A DNA stretch of 64,000 nt from Costus lasius (GCA_027563935.2 CM050448.1:122872493-122936492); one strand, 5' to 3'; counted from the stretch's first letter, positions 10,640 to 24,860 are shown. A program made the numbers and translations. The notes: a model not told the origin generated them from the sequence alone.

Positions 10640-13420
10640 GCCTTCCACGAAGTACCACTAATGGAATTATTTTGACCATCAATTCCAATTATGTTGTTCG
10701 ATTATTATTATTTTTTGTGTCGCTTTTGGGAGACCCCAAAAGTTTTATGCCATGAAAGTCTATGAAATGATATAAGAGGTGACATAAAGATTAAGATTTG
10801 ATTTTTCCAATAGGAAAACAAAGATAGAAAGAATAGAAGAGTAATCATTTTGATAATGAAATAAAGATTCACATTTGCCCCAATTGGAAGAGTGTGCTAT
10901 GTATCTCCCTATTTCTTGCTTGCTATAGTTGGGCTTGGTTTAAGTTAAACCCAAGCTTAATCTCTGTAAGTAGTAGATCTAAATTAGACACTACTCATTT
11001 CCTGATACATAATAATTGTGACATAAGGCATAGACACATGCACGATCAATTATGACCAGTTCGAGGGCAGTATGTCCATTAATGAATAATATTTTTGGAT
11101 ACACAAATCCTGTGCATGTGGGAGTTCCAAGTCTCCTGTGTTCTTTCTCTCCAAATTTAGTGGTGCGGTGGGGTAAAGAGATTAATCATTGACCAATTCT
11201 CCTAGCTCTCCATCTCTGGGTTGACATGTCCTCCATATGTACGCAGAAGTAGTGGATCAGTTGACTTGGAAAAGACATGCATGCACCAAGAGATCACGAA
11301 CTTCAAAATCATTATTCAATTGAATCCCTGATTTTACATAATTAAATCGGAGTAATTATAAGGCTCTTTCTCTTAATATATAATGCTGAGTGATTTCTGA
11401 TTGGATGCACAAAAAGTCAACAGCTTTTCGGAAAAGTTCCAAGTCTTTGAGTAAAAAGTCAATGCATGCAAGGGAATGATGAGGCAAACAAATCAAAGGG
11501 AGCCCAATTTGTTGAAAGATTGAGGCACATCAAGTGTACTCCAGGTGCAAATATGACATCTGCAGCTAGTCAGTAGTTTGAAAACCTTTCGGCCTGGTGA
11601 TAATAATTCAGATATTTCTAAAATTTGATAAAAAAAAAAATTAATGCATTAAGTTGAATAATTCCAGAAACGGAAGCCTGTTCCAATGGTGATGAATATC
11701 ACAAATAAATCAATATATTTTGCTCACATGAGGGTTTTGCCAAAGTTCTCAGGATATGCATGAAGTTTCCTTCAATATTTAAGCAGCAAAAAAACATTTG
11801 ATTTTAGAAAAAGGTCAACAAAGACTCTATGAAAAAGATAGGATGTAAATTGCACATCAAAAACCAATCACAGACAAGAGAATAAAAAATGTTGAAATTG
11901 TATTGGTCCATGCACCTTTTCTTTTCGGTATAGTGACTTACATGTCCCACCACCTCCATTGCTGTGCAGCCATCAGAGTCAATAAGCTATCTTTATATGA
12001 AACGTCAAAAGGAGTAAGCTTCAGTATGCATTTGGGCCTAATTTGACTGGTTTGAAGTGTCTTTTTTAAGAGATGAGTGCATGTCCGCAGGTTTGAATTG
12101 GTCCCTGCTTATATCATCCTGTACAAAAGTATAATTCATATACTTTTTAATATATGGTACTTAGGAAAACAACAAATGAAAAAGAAAGAAGACTACGATC
12201 CAAAAAAGAAGTGCTGTTGTGCTTCTATATGGAGTGAGACATGAGATGGATTATAATTCACACCACCCTAGAAGACGCCAGAATCATGAAATAGTTTTAT
12301 CTGTGATTGTTTCTTTTGGTTTCATCACATATAGATGTGCCTGTTAAGAGCCTTGACAATAAGATTTTCAATCAGAAGCCACACAGGAAATCTTTTTGGG
12401 ACCAAACTACAAAAAAGAGGCAAATTTTGGAAGGAAATCCTGCTTATTTTCCAATAGTCGAGTAGGCATGAAGACTTGAACAGTGACAAGTAAAATAGGC
12501 TTGTTCAATCTCCAGTTTCCCTTTCTACATAGAATTTGAAGAAGCCTAAGACATCAAATCATATTTTTCTTTCTTATGTTCGAGCCAATGGATAAGGAAT
12601 AACATATGGCAGTCATTATTCAGCAATATGACTTGATAGACCATGCATTGCTGTTTAAAGACTATATAAACTAATTAATTCAAAATTTATCCCAACGAAA
12701 ACACAAGGCACCTGGATTCATCATTGTGAGTTGTATTCTTGTCAGAAAGCTCATGACCATTATATGGGTGGCTCTCTTTCTGTGGAGAAAGAGATCAGTG
12801 AATATAAAAGAGATGAACATGCTCATGTCTCCCCTATGACAATAATTGAGCACATTGTCTTCCACTTCCCTGCGCTATTGCTTGTATGATTTCATTCTGC
12901 AGTTGTATTTTTCAACAACTCTAGGTTTCTCCCTGTTGTTTGTGCACTTGTGAGTGGCCAACAATACTTGACATCTGATTCCTGCACGATACACATTTGA
13001 GTCTCAGAATCAGAATTCTCAGTCTGATAATGTATCACAAAAATAATAGTCTTTTGAACTATAAGCTATCAAAGTTCTAAGTGAAAAGAAATAAATTAGT
13101 AACATAAACATATGCTCATACGTCGATGCATTTAGATGTTCTCTTCCCTTCCGTTCATTGCTAGCTGAGATAATTTGATTTTCAATTCCAAGTATACTTT
13201 TAATCTAGTAAGCAATTATCATGATAAGAACGATTTTCTATTGGCTAAAAATAAAATATTATCATCAAATATGAGATATAATATGAGTAACATCAACCTC
13301 ATTTTTTTATTTCAAAAGGATTGACAAGGACCTTGTTAATAACAACCAAGGTTGCCTTTGGCCCACTTAAACTTATAGCTTTTACTGATTCACCTGGAGA
13401 AGTTTGGGGTTACTTGAATA
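10640..13420. other. Intergenic, nothing recognised
   Basis: Less AT-rich than its surroundings, but no reading frame longer than about 60 codons and none that resembles a known family. A noncoding transcript cannot be excluded by sequence alone. No tRNA or conserved microRNA was found here by eye. Confidence 0.5.
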
Positions 13421-13424
13421 AATA

Positions 13425-13515
13425 GAGTGATAGTTAGCTCAACTGGTAAGGATCTTCCTTATTGATAACAAGGTCTTGGGTTTAATTTCCACTCTTATTA
13501 CTTAACTTACCTATG
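13425..13515 (+). repeat. tRNA-derived SINE-like sequence
   Basis: Reads TAGCTCAACTGGTAAGG, which fits an RNA polymerase III A box, and about 35 bases later GGGTTTAATTTCC, close to a B box. It ends near an A-rich run at 13517. The middle TTATTGATAACAAGGTCTTG recurs at about 10530 and, as TTAATAACAAAATCTTG, at about 57917. I take the three as copies of one SINE-like family. Confidence 0.5.
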
Positions 13516-14261
13516 GCAAAAAAAAAAAGTTTAGAAGTGATGAATTATTTTTTAAATAAAAATATTTAAAATTTACTTAATAAATAATTTTTTGGACATT
13601 ACTAAAGCATATCTAAAATTAAAAATTATCTGATATAATACTAAATTTATATTATTATTATTTATATTTATTTTTATTATTTATACTTATTATTTATTAT
13701 TTATTATTATTTACTATTGATATTTATTATTAATTTTATTATTTATCTTTATTTTTATTTTTATTTTAGTATTATTTTTATTTTTATGTTTATATTTATT
13801 ATATATTTATATTCAATTTTATATTTATTTTTATATTTATAAACATATAAATACTTGGTAGCTTGTATTAAAATTAATGCAAGTACAGGGAATCAAACCC
13901 CTGCGCATGCATATGGGTCTGCTGTCGAGCTACAGTGCACTAGCATAAGCTGCCCATAAGCTTAGGCCAGCCTAAGTTCTTTATTAGTTAAACTAACACT
14001 TTTGACAAGAAGTTAGATTTATATACGTATTCCTTGCGATAGCTCGACCATGTGCTAGGCACAAACGACTGAGCCAGTTTAGTAAGACTGAATTTTGGCT
14101 AATTTGATTGGAGCTGTTAGAAAAGCTAAGGGCGCTATTTGCATAAAATAATTAATCTAGATATTAGTTTATAAGTGCTGTGCTGTTATATTTTATTAAG
14201 TAAAAAATTTATAAATACATGTAAAATTTTATAATTTGTAATTGAAATAAACTTTTTTAAT

Positions 14262-14322
14262 ATCTATATATATATATATAAAAATTAAAATTATTTAATA
14301 CAATAATAAATATATATTTTAA

Positions 14323-14354
<32 letters not shown>
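14262..14354. repeat. TA microsatellites
   Basis: Two runs of alternating T and A (about 14262-14280 and 14322-14354) within very AT-rich DNA. No gene nearby. Confidence 0.85.
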
Positions 14355-14359
<5 letters not shown>

Positions 14360-14499
14360 TAGATTTCTTTATTATTTTGATTTTAAAAATTTGTATTGAT
14401 TAATATATCTAATCTTATATTTTATTTTTCTTATTAATACCCTATACCTATACCTAGTTAAAAAAATAAAAAAAAGGTAAAGTAAAAAAAATCCCAAAT

Positions 14500-16000
14500 C
14501 CCACCTTTCGTCGTGGGATTGGGATTTGGCAGTCCTCGACACCTTGCCAACGGCTCATCGCTGTCGAAGGTGCTGCAGAGCGGCGACGGGCGACAGGTGA
14601 CGGAAGGTGCGGCGACGGGCGACAGGCGATGGGCGACGAAGCTGGCGACGACGGGCTAGCAACAACGGGCGAGAGATGGAGATTACTGTATGCACGCAGC
14701 CGCAGCAACTAGCTAGAAGCTACTTCAATATGCTTTCCCTGAGAAGCTGCCAGCCAAACAAATTTGCTTCCCCTTTTTCAGCTGCGCGCAAACGCAAACG
14801 CGCTCAGGAAGCCCCTCCTCAGGAGCCTATAATTATCAAATCAAGCATTACAAAGTATAGAAAACATAAATTAGAAAGATTAGAATCAATAACAAAAATT
14901 CCAAAAGACAATATATAAAGACAACAAGAAAAAAAGCTTTCTTGTCATTCATATTAGAATCCAAAATAGCGCAACTAAAATCATCTAAATTTTACTAAGG
15001 GATCTCATGAAAATCAATACCATTCAAAGAATTCCTTATAACATTTCTCAACATAACATTATTGGGACTAGGGTTTTGATTCTAAACTTAGATGACCAAC
15101 ATGATAAGTTGGGAAGTAGAAAAAATTACCTATTCCTAGATGAAAGCTCACATACAAAAAACAAAAAAGCCTCCTAAACTTCCCTTGGTAGGATAAAATG
15201 CATCAAACCATTCCTTACTAAAGAAATGAATGTGCCAATCATCCTTATTTACCTGTGATGCCCTAACCAGATACAAGTTAATCACAACCGGCTACATTTA
15301 CGTTTTGTTTCCCAGGAGGTGGGGAAATATAGATGGAAAAAAAAATAAAAAGAGACCAAAAAATGTGAGGGAAGGAATAGTAAAGCACGTGGGAATCACG
15401 AAAAGGGATGGGTGTCGTTCCTCTTGCATCCCTCTTCCGGCAATGAACGGAGCTATGTCTCCTTTTGGTTGCGTCCGACAAGCAAGAAATGGCGTTCGAC
15501 AAGTAGGCAACGACGTCTAATGAGCAGGCAACAACGCTCTTCATGCAGGCAGGCCGCTTTGGCGAAGCAGTGAGGAGGGGCGGTGGCGTCTTGTAGTAGG
15601 TGACGTCCGGGAGTAGGGCAACGAGGAACCCAGTGGCGGCGAGGATGTGGCGGAAATGGAGGAAACAGCGAGGAGCATGGCGATGGCTGAGACGTTGGCT
15701 AGGAGCATGAAGACATGGGGGACGTCAACCAGGAACGAAAACGTCACCTAGAGCAAAGGTGATGATAGCGACACAGGCAAGGAGCAGAGAAGATGCGACC
15801 TTTTTTCCCTTCTCAACTTTTTGCTCAATTTGGGCGGAAACCAAAACGAAGGAAAAGCATCTTTTTTTTCTCTCCTTTTTTCTTCTTTCCCTCCAAGGAA
15901 ATAGAGGAAAAGTAATTTTTCCATCCTTTCCTCTCCTTTTTTCCGCTTAGAAAAGAGTGTGTTACTTTATCAACCACAATAAAGGTAGGTATTATATTAT
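14500..16000. other. GC-rich, purine/pyrimidine-skewed block, probably decayed repeat
   Basis: Two GC-rich islands (about 14510-14680 with reiterated GGCGACGGGCGACAGG-like words, and about 15400-15790) followed by pyrimidine-rich sequence near 15860-15960. Frames are open on several strands at once, the mark of low-complexity GC repeats and not of a gene. The base pattern recalls the block at 47815-48400. Confidence 0.35.
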
Positions 16001-17430
16001 ATCTAATAATCAACACAAGAAAATACCTATTCATATCAATGAATAAATCAGAATACCAAAATCCTTAACCCAATCTCAAAAACAAAATGATACCCATGCA
16101 TTTATAATCTATTTGATTTCGGATCACCCAAATGCAAATTAACTTGTATAAAATTAGATACTCTATCATTTATTCACATAAAACCATTCAGATAAACATC
16201 TAATGGAACACAAACTTATATATATAATTCTTAACAAGTGTCCTATAGAAACAAAAATTTTGCATATACATAATCAAAACAAAATATAATTACCAAAAAT
16301 AATCAGTATTGAGAGTGATATGACAAATACTAGTCTCCACAAATGGTCTATGTAGATGCTATATATACATTATTCTATGTATGAAATCATAGCAGTACTT
16401 GAAGCAAGGACAAAGGAGTCGCACAAAATATGTTAAATAGGAATAATAGAACGATATGCATAATAACTTACGTTGTAATGCATACTACTAGAAATAAGCA
16501 TCATGTAAATGCATTGCCAAATTGTGCCATAATCATATAAACCATTAAGCTTTGACCAAACCGTCAACTGTGGCATGTGCTTTGAGTGTTTCCACTAGTA
16601 GCTCCCATGTGCTTTGAGTGTTGCATCTAACACCTAATAACCCAATGATATCCAATTGACAGCCTAATAGTTTCCCTAGTCGATACAATATAGTCAACTA
16701 TACTAGCAATCTACATGGTGCACTGGAAACTCATTAACAAACAATATAAGATCACAAATGTTATGACATTTCCACGTAGCATACGATATGTAACAATCAC
16801 AAAACATATATTTGTATAACTAAAAAAACTCATATATTAAACATGGATATATCATCTATGAATGATAAAGGACTAAAGAAAACATATGCATCTCTACTCC
16901 CATTTCATGAATTGCATAACATATACACATGCCGCCACCAATATGATCAAATAAATGTATATCATGATGACAACATATAATAAAGAAACCAAACTACTAG
17001 AACAACAAAGTACAATGGTGTCAATAATTTATTTAAAATTCAACACTCTCTTATAGATCTGTAATTAAGTAATAAATAATGTAATTAACTTCCACCTAAA
17101 TAAATATCCAAAATAATGTTTTAAAAACAGATACTTCATGTCTAGTATGGGTGGTACTAGTCCTAAATTAGTCTAGTACTAGTACATTTAGTGTTGGTAT
17201 ATTCGACACATTTGGTATAATTTTGATACCTCCAATATATGTCGGTTCGACATACAACCCTGTGCTCCGGAGATTTTAAACCTTGATCTAAAATATAAAT
17301 TATAAATTTATAAACGGAAAGCTCAACAAAATTCTAGTTGCCACCAAAAATTCCTCTCCTCTTCAATGGAGTATAAACTATTGTGCATGTGCACAATATA
17401 TAATATATATGTTTATACTTTATATCAATG
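16000..17430. other. Intergenic, nothing recognised
   Basis: AT-rich, no reading frame of note. The words TGTGCTTTGAGTGTT recur twice around 16580-16625. The segment 17150-17260 has CTAGTACTAGTAC-like words that may be a worn relative of the ACCGGT repeat that follows. Confidence 0.5.
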
Positions 17431-17835
17431 ATTTTAAAAACCGGTCTGGACCAGCCAGTTTTTCTGGTTCGGACCTCCACGCAGCAGAGCAGTGCACCAT
17501 GTGCAGAAGCTCCAGGTGAACATGCCAGGCAGAGCCTGAACAAACACTCAAGTGGATTGGAAGCTCCAAGCAAATGCTCTAGCAGATGCTCCAAGCGAAA
17601 GTTCTAACAAATGCTCCGGAAGCTCCGGCGGATGTTCTAGGAGTGTACACTCGAGGCGGAAGCTCTAGGCGGAGAGAATGCCCAAAGCGAAAGCTCGGTC
17701 TTGAGGAGTGGAAGCTCCTAGCACAATGGAAGGCGGATACTCCAAGTAAAGCAGAGATGGATACTTTAGAGCGGAACATCCGGTATCTGGACCAGTATCG
17801 ACTGGTACAAACTGGTCCGATAGCAGACTGATACA
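17431..17835. repeat. ACCGGT/GTACC-ended dispersed repeat, copy A
   Basis: Left end AAAACCGGTCTGGACCAGCC; right end contains CTGGACCAGTATCGACTGG and ACAAACTGGTCCGATAGCAG. The right end, read backward, resembles the left end (CTGGTCC and GGTTTGTACC words), so the element has inverted ends. The core is a degenerate array of GAAGCTCC or TGCTCC units every 15-25 bases. The short reading frames inside it come from this array. Related to 21133-21415 and 28088-28520. Confidence 0.5.
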
Positions 17836-20800
17836 TTCAGGCGAATCAATTCTTCAAACCTTGCCTTTTATATTAAAATAAGTAATTAATGTACAATTGT
17901 TTTTTTACTTTCGCAAAGGAGAACAAAAGATACTATGCGCACAAAAACTAAGGTAAATGTTTTTTATATAAATGTATATTACCCTGTGAACTGACTAAAT
18001 GGGCAAGCATATCTAGAATTGTACTTTCACAAAAAAAAACAAGTTTTAGTAAAAATTATAATTAGGTCGCTAGAATTACAACCAATCCTTCGGACTAGAA
18101 TTCAATTTTATGAAAACTGGTAAAATCAGAAATAATTTACATAATATATATTTTTAAATAATAATAATTATTTTCCATATATAACATGTTAAGAGTAGGT
18201 TGGTCATTTCATAGAAAAGAAGACGAATACATGCCTAAATTAATATTTTGACTTCAAGAGATGATTTATTGGTTGTTGTACATAGATATGGGTAAAAATT
18301 TACCTTTCACAATATTTGAAGCATGGATATAAAAAATGTAATCCATGTCATAGGATTGTCTAACCCTATAACTTGAATCAAGTGAAGTCTAATGAAATAG
18401 CGGTAGGATGAAAGATCAGGTGGGATTTGTTGGATCACTAATCAGTGTTGTTGGATATTTAAGATAGGATAATCCCACCTGATCCTGATCCCTCTTAATA
18501 TATATAATGAATTTGATTATTTACCATATTCGACAATTTGTCTTCTTCGTCTACTTGTCAGTGGCATTTTAGTCATCTTCATTGTCTTCACTAAGCATGT
18601 TCATTATTGTTTTCGCTATCTTTTTCATCATACTTGCCTTCTTTCTACACCTTTATCCTGTCATAGTTTAATGCAGGTCTTCATCTCCAGTTCCTACTCG
18701 ACTTTGTTATATTCATTTTCTGTAAGGTAAATTAAAATGTCAGTAGCGAAATTTAAAACTGAACTAGAATTTTAATTTATTCAGTTCACAAACTAACTAA
18801 TTATATAAAAATAAAAATTAATATAATAGTTTAGTTTATTCATTTTAACTCATAATGCTAGTTTCTAAATGGAAATTGAACCAAATTTTTTATATATCCA
18901 TGCCCTAGCAGGTCCCCAAGTCCAAAACAGAAACAACCACCCTCATTTCTTCACATCTTGTGGTGGCCTCAGTGGCCATGGGAATCGTGGCCTTAATCAT
19001 AATTCTCACTTCAACTGTTCTAGGGAGCCAATGAATCATTATCTGATGGAACTCTAGGGACAAGCACATCCACTACTAGCAGGAATGATGGACAAAAATG
19101 AAGGAATCAGGAATCCCAGAAGAAAAAAAAAAGCCTAGAGATTGTGGCCTGCTTGTTTTCTCTATCAAAGACGTAATATGGACAGTGGAGGAATGGAGTC
19201 TTGGGAGGTCTTACCTTAGCCAGTGACCAGAGATGATAAAGCTTCAAGTTGCACAACTAATGGATGGTCCCGTTATAAAAAGAATGTTGGAATTGGAAGT
19301 GCGAGGCCCCAGCTACAATCATCTGGTTGATATGGTCTGAAGTTTCTGCTTGATTCCCTTGCTGAAAAGAAGAGCGAAGAATCAAATATTTTTTCCATCT
19401 TCCAAATGTAAATGGAAAGCAAAAGGAATAAAAGTCGATTCAAGTAAGTACAGTCAGAATCGGAAAAGAAATCTGACCATAAACAAGCGCCCAAAAACAC
19501 ACCGAAAGTTTGAAAGAAAGTTCAGTCATCTTCATTAGCCACCAGGAGTCTACCACGTTGATCGCTGCCCATAAAGTTTTCATTCTCATCTGTTGCACCA
19601 GCTGCCTGTCTAAATAATATTATTTAATTATTTTCACACAACAGAGACCAGAAGGTTGGAATTTTAAAAAGCTGGCAGCTTTTTTTTCTATGGTCAAATC
19701 AAAGCAGCACTGAGCTGCCCAGTAACACATCTCATTTAGTGCAAGTTTGCACCCATCCTCCTGAATGAAGCAAAGAAAATCCTGGATATGTTTCAATCCT
19801 TAATTAGCGTGATCTTATAAACTAAAGCTTGAAAACAATATTGACTATGTTACCATTGGTTGTGGTTGGCGTTCTAAGATTCAAAATATCAATTTATATC
19901 GATGTACTAGATTTACTCATATTGATACATGTCAACATATGATATCAATAAATACCACCCGAATTGATTATTTTATATATAAGTTGTATATAGGATTGGT
20001 AATGGTATATCCGTATATGGTTGAACTAATATGCACCTAATTTACCTAGCTGAGAGCCAGTCGCCTGAAATCACTGTCAAAGTTTCGAAACATGAGTAAC
20101 GACATCATTGATGCTTCTTAGTCATAAAACTAGAAATGCTTCCCCTCCGTAATTTCTTTCCTCAAGATTAATCTATGAACCACATGGACGCCAAATAATT
20201 TACCTTAACATTTTCATAACATGTTGTTGAGAGCCAAATTCAAGACCCTCTGTCATTTCTGACTGCCTATATTTCTCTGAACCTTTTGACAAATTGTCGA
20301 TTCCCTCGCCAAATGTCACTCCTAAAGAAATGCATTCATTCCTGCAGTTTAAAACCCATGTTGGAAGATATTCATCGTTTAAGTCCTCTAAAAAGGAAAA
20401 CGACACTCTACAGCCTATTATCACGGCTTTAAATTTTTGCCAAGAAAATTTCAGACGATTTGTCACTATGTTTCTTCACAAATAATGATCAATTTACTCT
20501 ATGCATAAATATTTGAATTTGAGTGATATAGATAATATCCTCGAGTAACATAAAATGCTATACAAATAACTTATATAACATGGTTCAATAAATATTGCAA
20601 AAAAAAAGGAAGAAAAATTATACAAGGAATACTTAAATAAAAACGATAGATGCAGACATCTTAGAAAAGCCCCAAGGTCCCCTTCAAAAAGCATCTTTAT
20701 TTTAGGAAATCAATCAAAAAGAGGAAACATGTTTTCCTACTACAAAATAAGAAAGGTTTTCCAGTCGATTTTATCAAGCGTTTTATGTTAAGGAATTCCA

Positions 20801-21130
20801 GATGTGCTCAAGGGTTCATAAGGATTCAGTGAGCTGATTTACATATTTCATCACCTCAAGAATTCATGCCCATGTTAAGGAATTTGACCCCTCAGGTTAG
20901 CCCTTAACATGTGAGGTCGTTAAACAAAGGAACAAAAAGTGACATACGTAAAATATGTTCACAGACGTTAAAGCCAAGCACACCAAATATATCATACATC
21001 TATCGGCCCTTAATTCTCCCCCATTCAAGCTATTAATGTTCCTAGCAAATCTAGTCTCCATCTTTAAATAGCTTCAATCATAAACACATCTTCTAAACTC
21101 CATACCATTGTTAAAACCAAAGATCAAAAA
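17836..21130. other. Intergenic, nothing firm
   Basis: AT-rich. A 90-codon frame on the minus strand (20200-20466) is open but has no ATG start and no recognisable domain. Around 19870-20030 words such as GATGTACTAG and GATTGGTAATGGTAT may again be a worn copy of the ACCGGT repeat. No gene is called. Confidence 0.5.
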
Positions 21131-21132
21131 AC

Positions 21133-21415
21133 CATTTTGGTACCGACCGATTTTACCGGTTTGTACCAATCCAGTGACCGACCGGTACCTGAATGGAGTA
21201 TAACCATCGGTACGCCATCTTCTGCCCTTCCGCAGGTGACTTCAAATGGCGAAAGCTTCATTCGCTTGGGGTGGAAGCATGAGAAGCGAAGAAGAGAACG
21301 CGGAAGGGGAGAAAGAAGAGGAAGCAAAGAAGAGAAGAGGAAGCGGTACCACCGGCATACTGCCCAGTACCGGTCCGGCGACTTGTCCAATCGTTTTTCC
21401 GATCCTGGTTAGAAC
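21133..21415. repeat. ACCGGT/GTACC-ended dispersed repeat, copy B
   Basis: Left end has GGTACCGACCGATTTTACCG and GTACCAATCCAGTGACCG; right end has GGTACCACCGGCATACTGCC and AGTACCGGTCCGGCGAC. The core (about 21280-21340) is strongly purine-rich (GAAGAAGAG words). Ends match copies A and C in vocabulary and inverted layout, but the core sequence differs from copy A. Confidence 0.5.
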
Positions 21416-21575
21416 TAAAAAAATTTCTTATATTTTGCTCATTCTTCATGCACTTTAGTAGCATAGCGAGTGCCTATGGTCTCTAACAAAAACTTACGTT
21501 CAACTTAAATCTCAAAAAATGGGGTAGGGCTATCCACAATCAGGTTGACCCGATGAGGACGGGTCGATTTGGTCC

Positions 21576-21580
<5 letters not shown>

Positions 21581-21658
<78 letters not shown>
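21581..21658. repeat. AT microsatellite, 39 uninterrupted units
   Basis: 78 bases of perfect AT repeat directly following GGGTCGATTTGGTCCGGTTT. The flank starting near 21524 (TAGGGCTATCCACAATCAGG) looks like the left end of a hAT-type miniature element with no visible right end. Confidence 0.95.
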
Positions 21659-21661
<3 letters not shown>

Positions 21662-21959
21662 CAGGTTGTAATGTTTTAGAATGTAAGGTTGTCAACTTTA
21701 TATTTAATTCAAGGACTCCGCACTAATGTTAGGACTTTCACACCCAACTCTTTCCTAAATTTGATAAAGCTCCTCAGTCACATGCTGATTAAAAACTTGT
21801 AGGCGCGTCAATCATGAGCTAAGTTATTTGGCTTCTCTAATCACATCACAAACTTCCTAAGTCTCTGTCTCTTGGACATGACCTTAACTTGGGGGTAGAC
21901 ACTCATTTGTATCTATATTTCACCGAATGCACTAAGATCAATATGCTACTGTATCAGTT

Positions 21960-22570
21960 GTACTACCATGAGGTAATTTGATTCATCTCTTAGAACTTCC
22001 CGGGTGGCAGAAATCACACATGGGTCTTCGCTCATCAAGCAAAATGAATATATGAATGGTAGAAGCACCACCTTTACCTTTTGCATAAATTGCATTCCTA
22101 CCACCACTTGGTAGTCGTTATGGAACTACCTTAAAGCTAATATTCCCAGTCCTTCCTCTAATATCGACAATGACATTCTTCATTGTTCCCAATACTAGAG
22201 TAGCTTAGAAGTAAGTACCTGAAGTAGACTAGAGCTATTATCCAATAATAAACTCAAACAGCTGCATGATTTGCCTCCAATGATATTGCTTCTGTTGATG
22301 ACTTATCTACACCTTGAATTGTATTGAGAAATCCAAGTATCCCCATGCTTACTATGGCATACTCCCCTCTATTGCTTATACTATATTTTCCAGAAGTTGT
22401 GATCTTTATTGCTTTTTCTCGAAGTAAATAGTGTGTGTATTTTCCCCCTTTTTCCTTGAGGTTGTTGTTATGATCTCTACTACTACGACATGAAGGATTA
22501 GCTTCTCAGGACAAATACTTTACATACTGTAACTCTCTATATAGAAAGCATTCTCGCAGGTGGTTTTGAA
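21960..22570 (-). pseudogene. Ty3/gypsy gag-protease remnant
   Basis: Read on the minus strand, short blocks in shifting frames resemble the zinc-knuckle tail of a plant Ty3/gypsy gag (ARECPYRE-like words near 22540) and the protease region (GNISFKVVP near 22160; a block resembling MQFMQKVKVV near 22090). Stops and frame shifts break it throughout, so it is a fossil. No LTR was tied to it. Confidence 0.5.
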
Positions 22571-24239
22571 TATCTGCTCTTGGTACTCTGCACAAATCTC
22601 TTTTCCACTAGAAGATTGAGGACTGATTGTCAAGTGAAGACTCACTCTTCTCTTAGGTGGATGAAGTCTGTGAATTGCTTTGGCACTACTTGTGCAGATG
22701 CAAAATCCTTAATATTTGCCGTTGCAACTGTGCCATTGGTTCCAACATTGGTTCCAAACCATTAAAGAAATATAAGATTTTCTCTCTCAATCATGTTTTG
22801 GATATTCAACATTAGAACAAAATTACTTCATATATTCTCTAATAAATGAGTCATGTTGAATCCCCCTCAGCTTACTTCAAGTAAGGTAATATTTCTAACA
22901 AAAAACTAACCCTTCAACTCTTTTCAATGTTGCCCATGTATTGATAGAGCATATCCCCTTTTGAATCTCATTGTAGCACCTTTGCTCATGTCTTGGATCA
23001 AAATGTTCTATAAATTGTTCATTGAACGACATCTCTCCTAGCCAGCCAGCTTTTCGAGAACTATATTACATTACACATCTTTTGTTTCATCTCTGTCAGC
23101 ATTCTAGTTTTGGAAATAAAGAAGCAGCAGACTGACGGTGTATACATGCTTTTCTTCGTCTTTGCAGCTCTTAGCAGAGTGAACAAAGAAAGAGGGAGAC
23201 TGATGATGTCAAGATAGAGAGCCACTGAACCCAAATATACTCATCATAGGAGTATCGCTTGATCAAGTTATCAATATCGTAGATGATGAAGCCACAGAAG
23301 ATAATAGCAGCTAAGCCGTCGTGTAAGAGGTCCTTTTCAGGGGAAATAGAACCTGCATCAGATGAACAAAGACATGTTAGAAGTTACAGTGAAAGGTTGC
23401 AAGGTGTATGATAACGCTTCCTGCACCAGGATGAGAAGAATGCAAAGAATATCATGATGAAAGAGGAGAAATGGACTGAGGAAATTGAAGTCATTTCCCC
23501 TTGTTCGAGCCCGGAAGATTAGCTTTATATTGCCCCACGTAGTTTAAAAACATAGCTCATAGTCTTATTTAAGAGATCAACCACTTCTCCACCTATAAGC
23601 CAAAAGAAATAATCATCAAGCACTAATATAACAAGAATAAAATGTACAGGATATACAGAAGTAATGGTAGCAAAGTAATTTATTTTAACTATAAAGAAGA
23701 ATGAAAATAGGAGACAGATGTAGGGATAAAAAAAAGGCAGACAGAACAATTCTCTTTCATGTGAACTAGGGGATGAAATAGTATGCTTAATTTAACTACA
23801 TACTAATCTACCAACAACAAAAAGATTAATTGGATGATCACTAATGCCACGAGTCTAATTAGGTTGACAAAGTAGACAGATGACCCATTAATACAAGCAA
23901 AAATGAAATGGAAAGTTCAAACTTCAAACTAATGACCTCCTTTGCCGCAATATCAGAACGTTATAATAGACGCTTAAAATGAACTATAGTCTTGCACTAT
24001 TAACTGTCGACTAAAGCGAGTTGTTTGCTACAAAATAAAGAGACTTTTTTTTTTTTGCAATTTTCCTCCTAAAAAAATGAACACATTGCTAAGGACAAGG
24101 GGATTTAAAGTTAGTGTATTATTCAAAACCGCATAGAGTGATGGAAAGAGCAAGGTTCAAAGTGACTTGCATAATTTGTGCAATTGAAGTATTATGCACT
24201 AATTTCTAACAAAAATTATAAAAAAGAAGGCGCACTGAA
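22571..24239. other. Repeat-rich intergenic, nothing firm
   Basis: No gene-like frame. The content between the gypsy and copia remnants may be more LTR-element debris, but I could not assign it. Confidence 0.4.
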
Positions 24240-24860
24240 GGTTGGTGCTACACTTCATAGAAGTTTAGTTAGATACTTAGATGTCCATTATATGTTATTG
24301 TTACCAGGCAAGATATCTTGTCCCATCTGATCTTCTATCAAGATTTATGTTGAGTCCAAATCAAATACATTTCAATACCAGGAAGAGAATTATGAGATAT
24401 CTGAAGGCACAATTGAGTTCGTTATTTTATATTAAGCCACAAGTATATCAAATGTGTTGATTCTTAATGGAGCAACAGCAAAAAGCAGAACGTTATAACA
24501 CAATTTTCAACATAAGTAGAGTATACAAAAACAACAAATACAACTTCACAATAAAATTTGGCAACGAATAATCTTGAAGGATATTTGCGAATTACATAAT
24601 GAAGCTACAACAATATATTCTGCTACCAAGTCTCCCATAACATGAAAAATTAACCAATCAATCATGATGGTGCATAGCATATCACTATCAAGTATCACTC
24701 TACTTGAGAAGCAATTGAATAAGGTAAGCTCAAGCTTCACTATATGAAACTCAAAGACCAACTTGTAGATATATTTACCAAGTCACTCCCTAAAAAATTC
24801 TATATCAAAGAATCTTAAAAGAGTTTGAAAGGGAGTAAACCAAGAAATGGCTTTAACTTT
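24240..24860 (+). pseudogene. Ty1/copia RNase H and C-terminal remnant
   Basis: In broken plus-strand frames: SPNQIHF and RIMRYLK near 24350-24410 (the stretch before copia RNase H), and near 24725-24800 the end motif DQLVDIFTKSLPKKF, which closely matches the DQLADIFTKALP close of copia polyproteins. Several stops and shifts. The end of the coding part is near 24830; what follows could be LTR. Confidence 0.65.

Noticed and set aside
13860..13960. Possible tRNA-like or second SINE sequence (minus-strand GGTTTGATTCCC)
   Set aside because: A B-box-like word alone; no A box, cloverleaf or matching copy.
20200..20466. 90-codon minus-strand frame
   Set aside because: No ATG start, no homology I recognise, no flanking exons; kept only as a note because it is long for AT-rich DNA.
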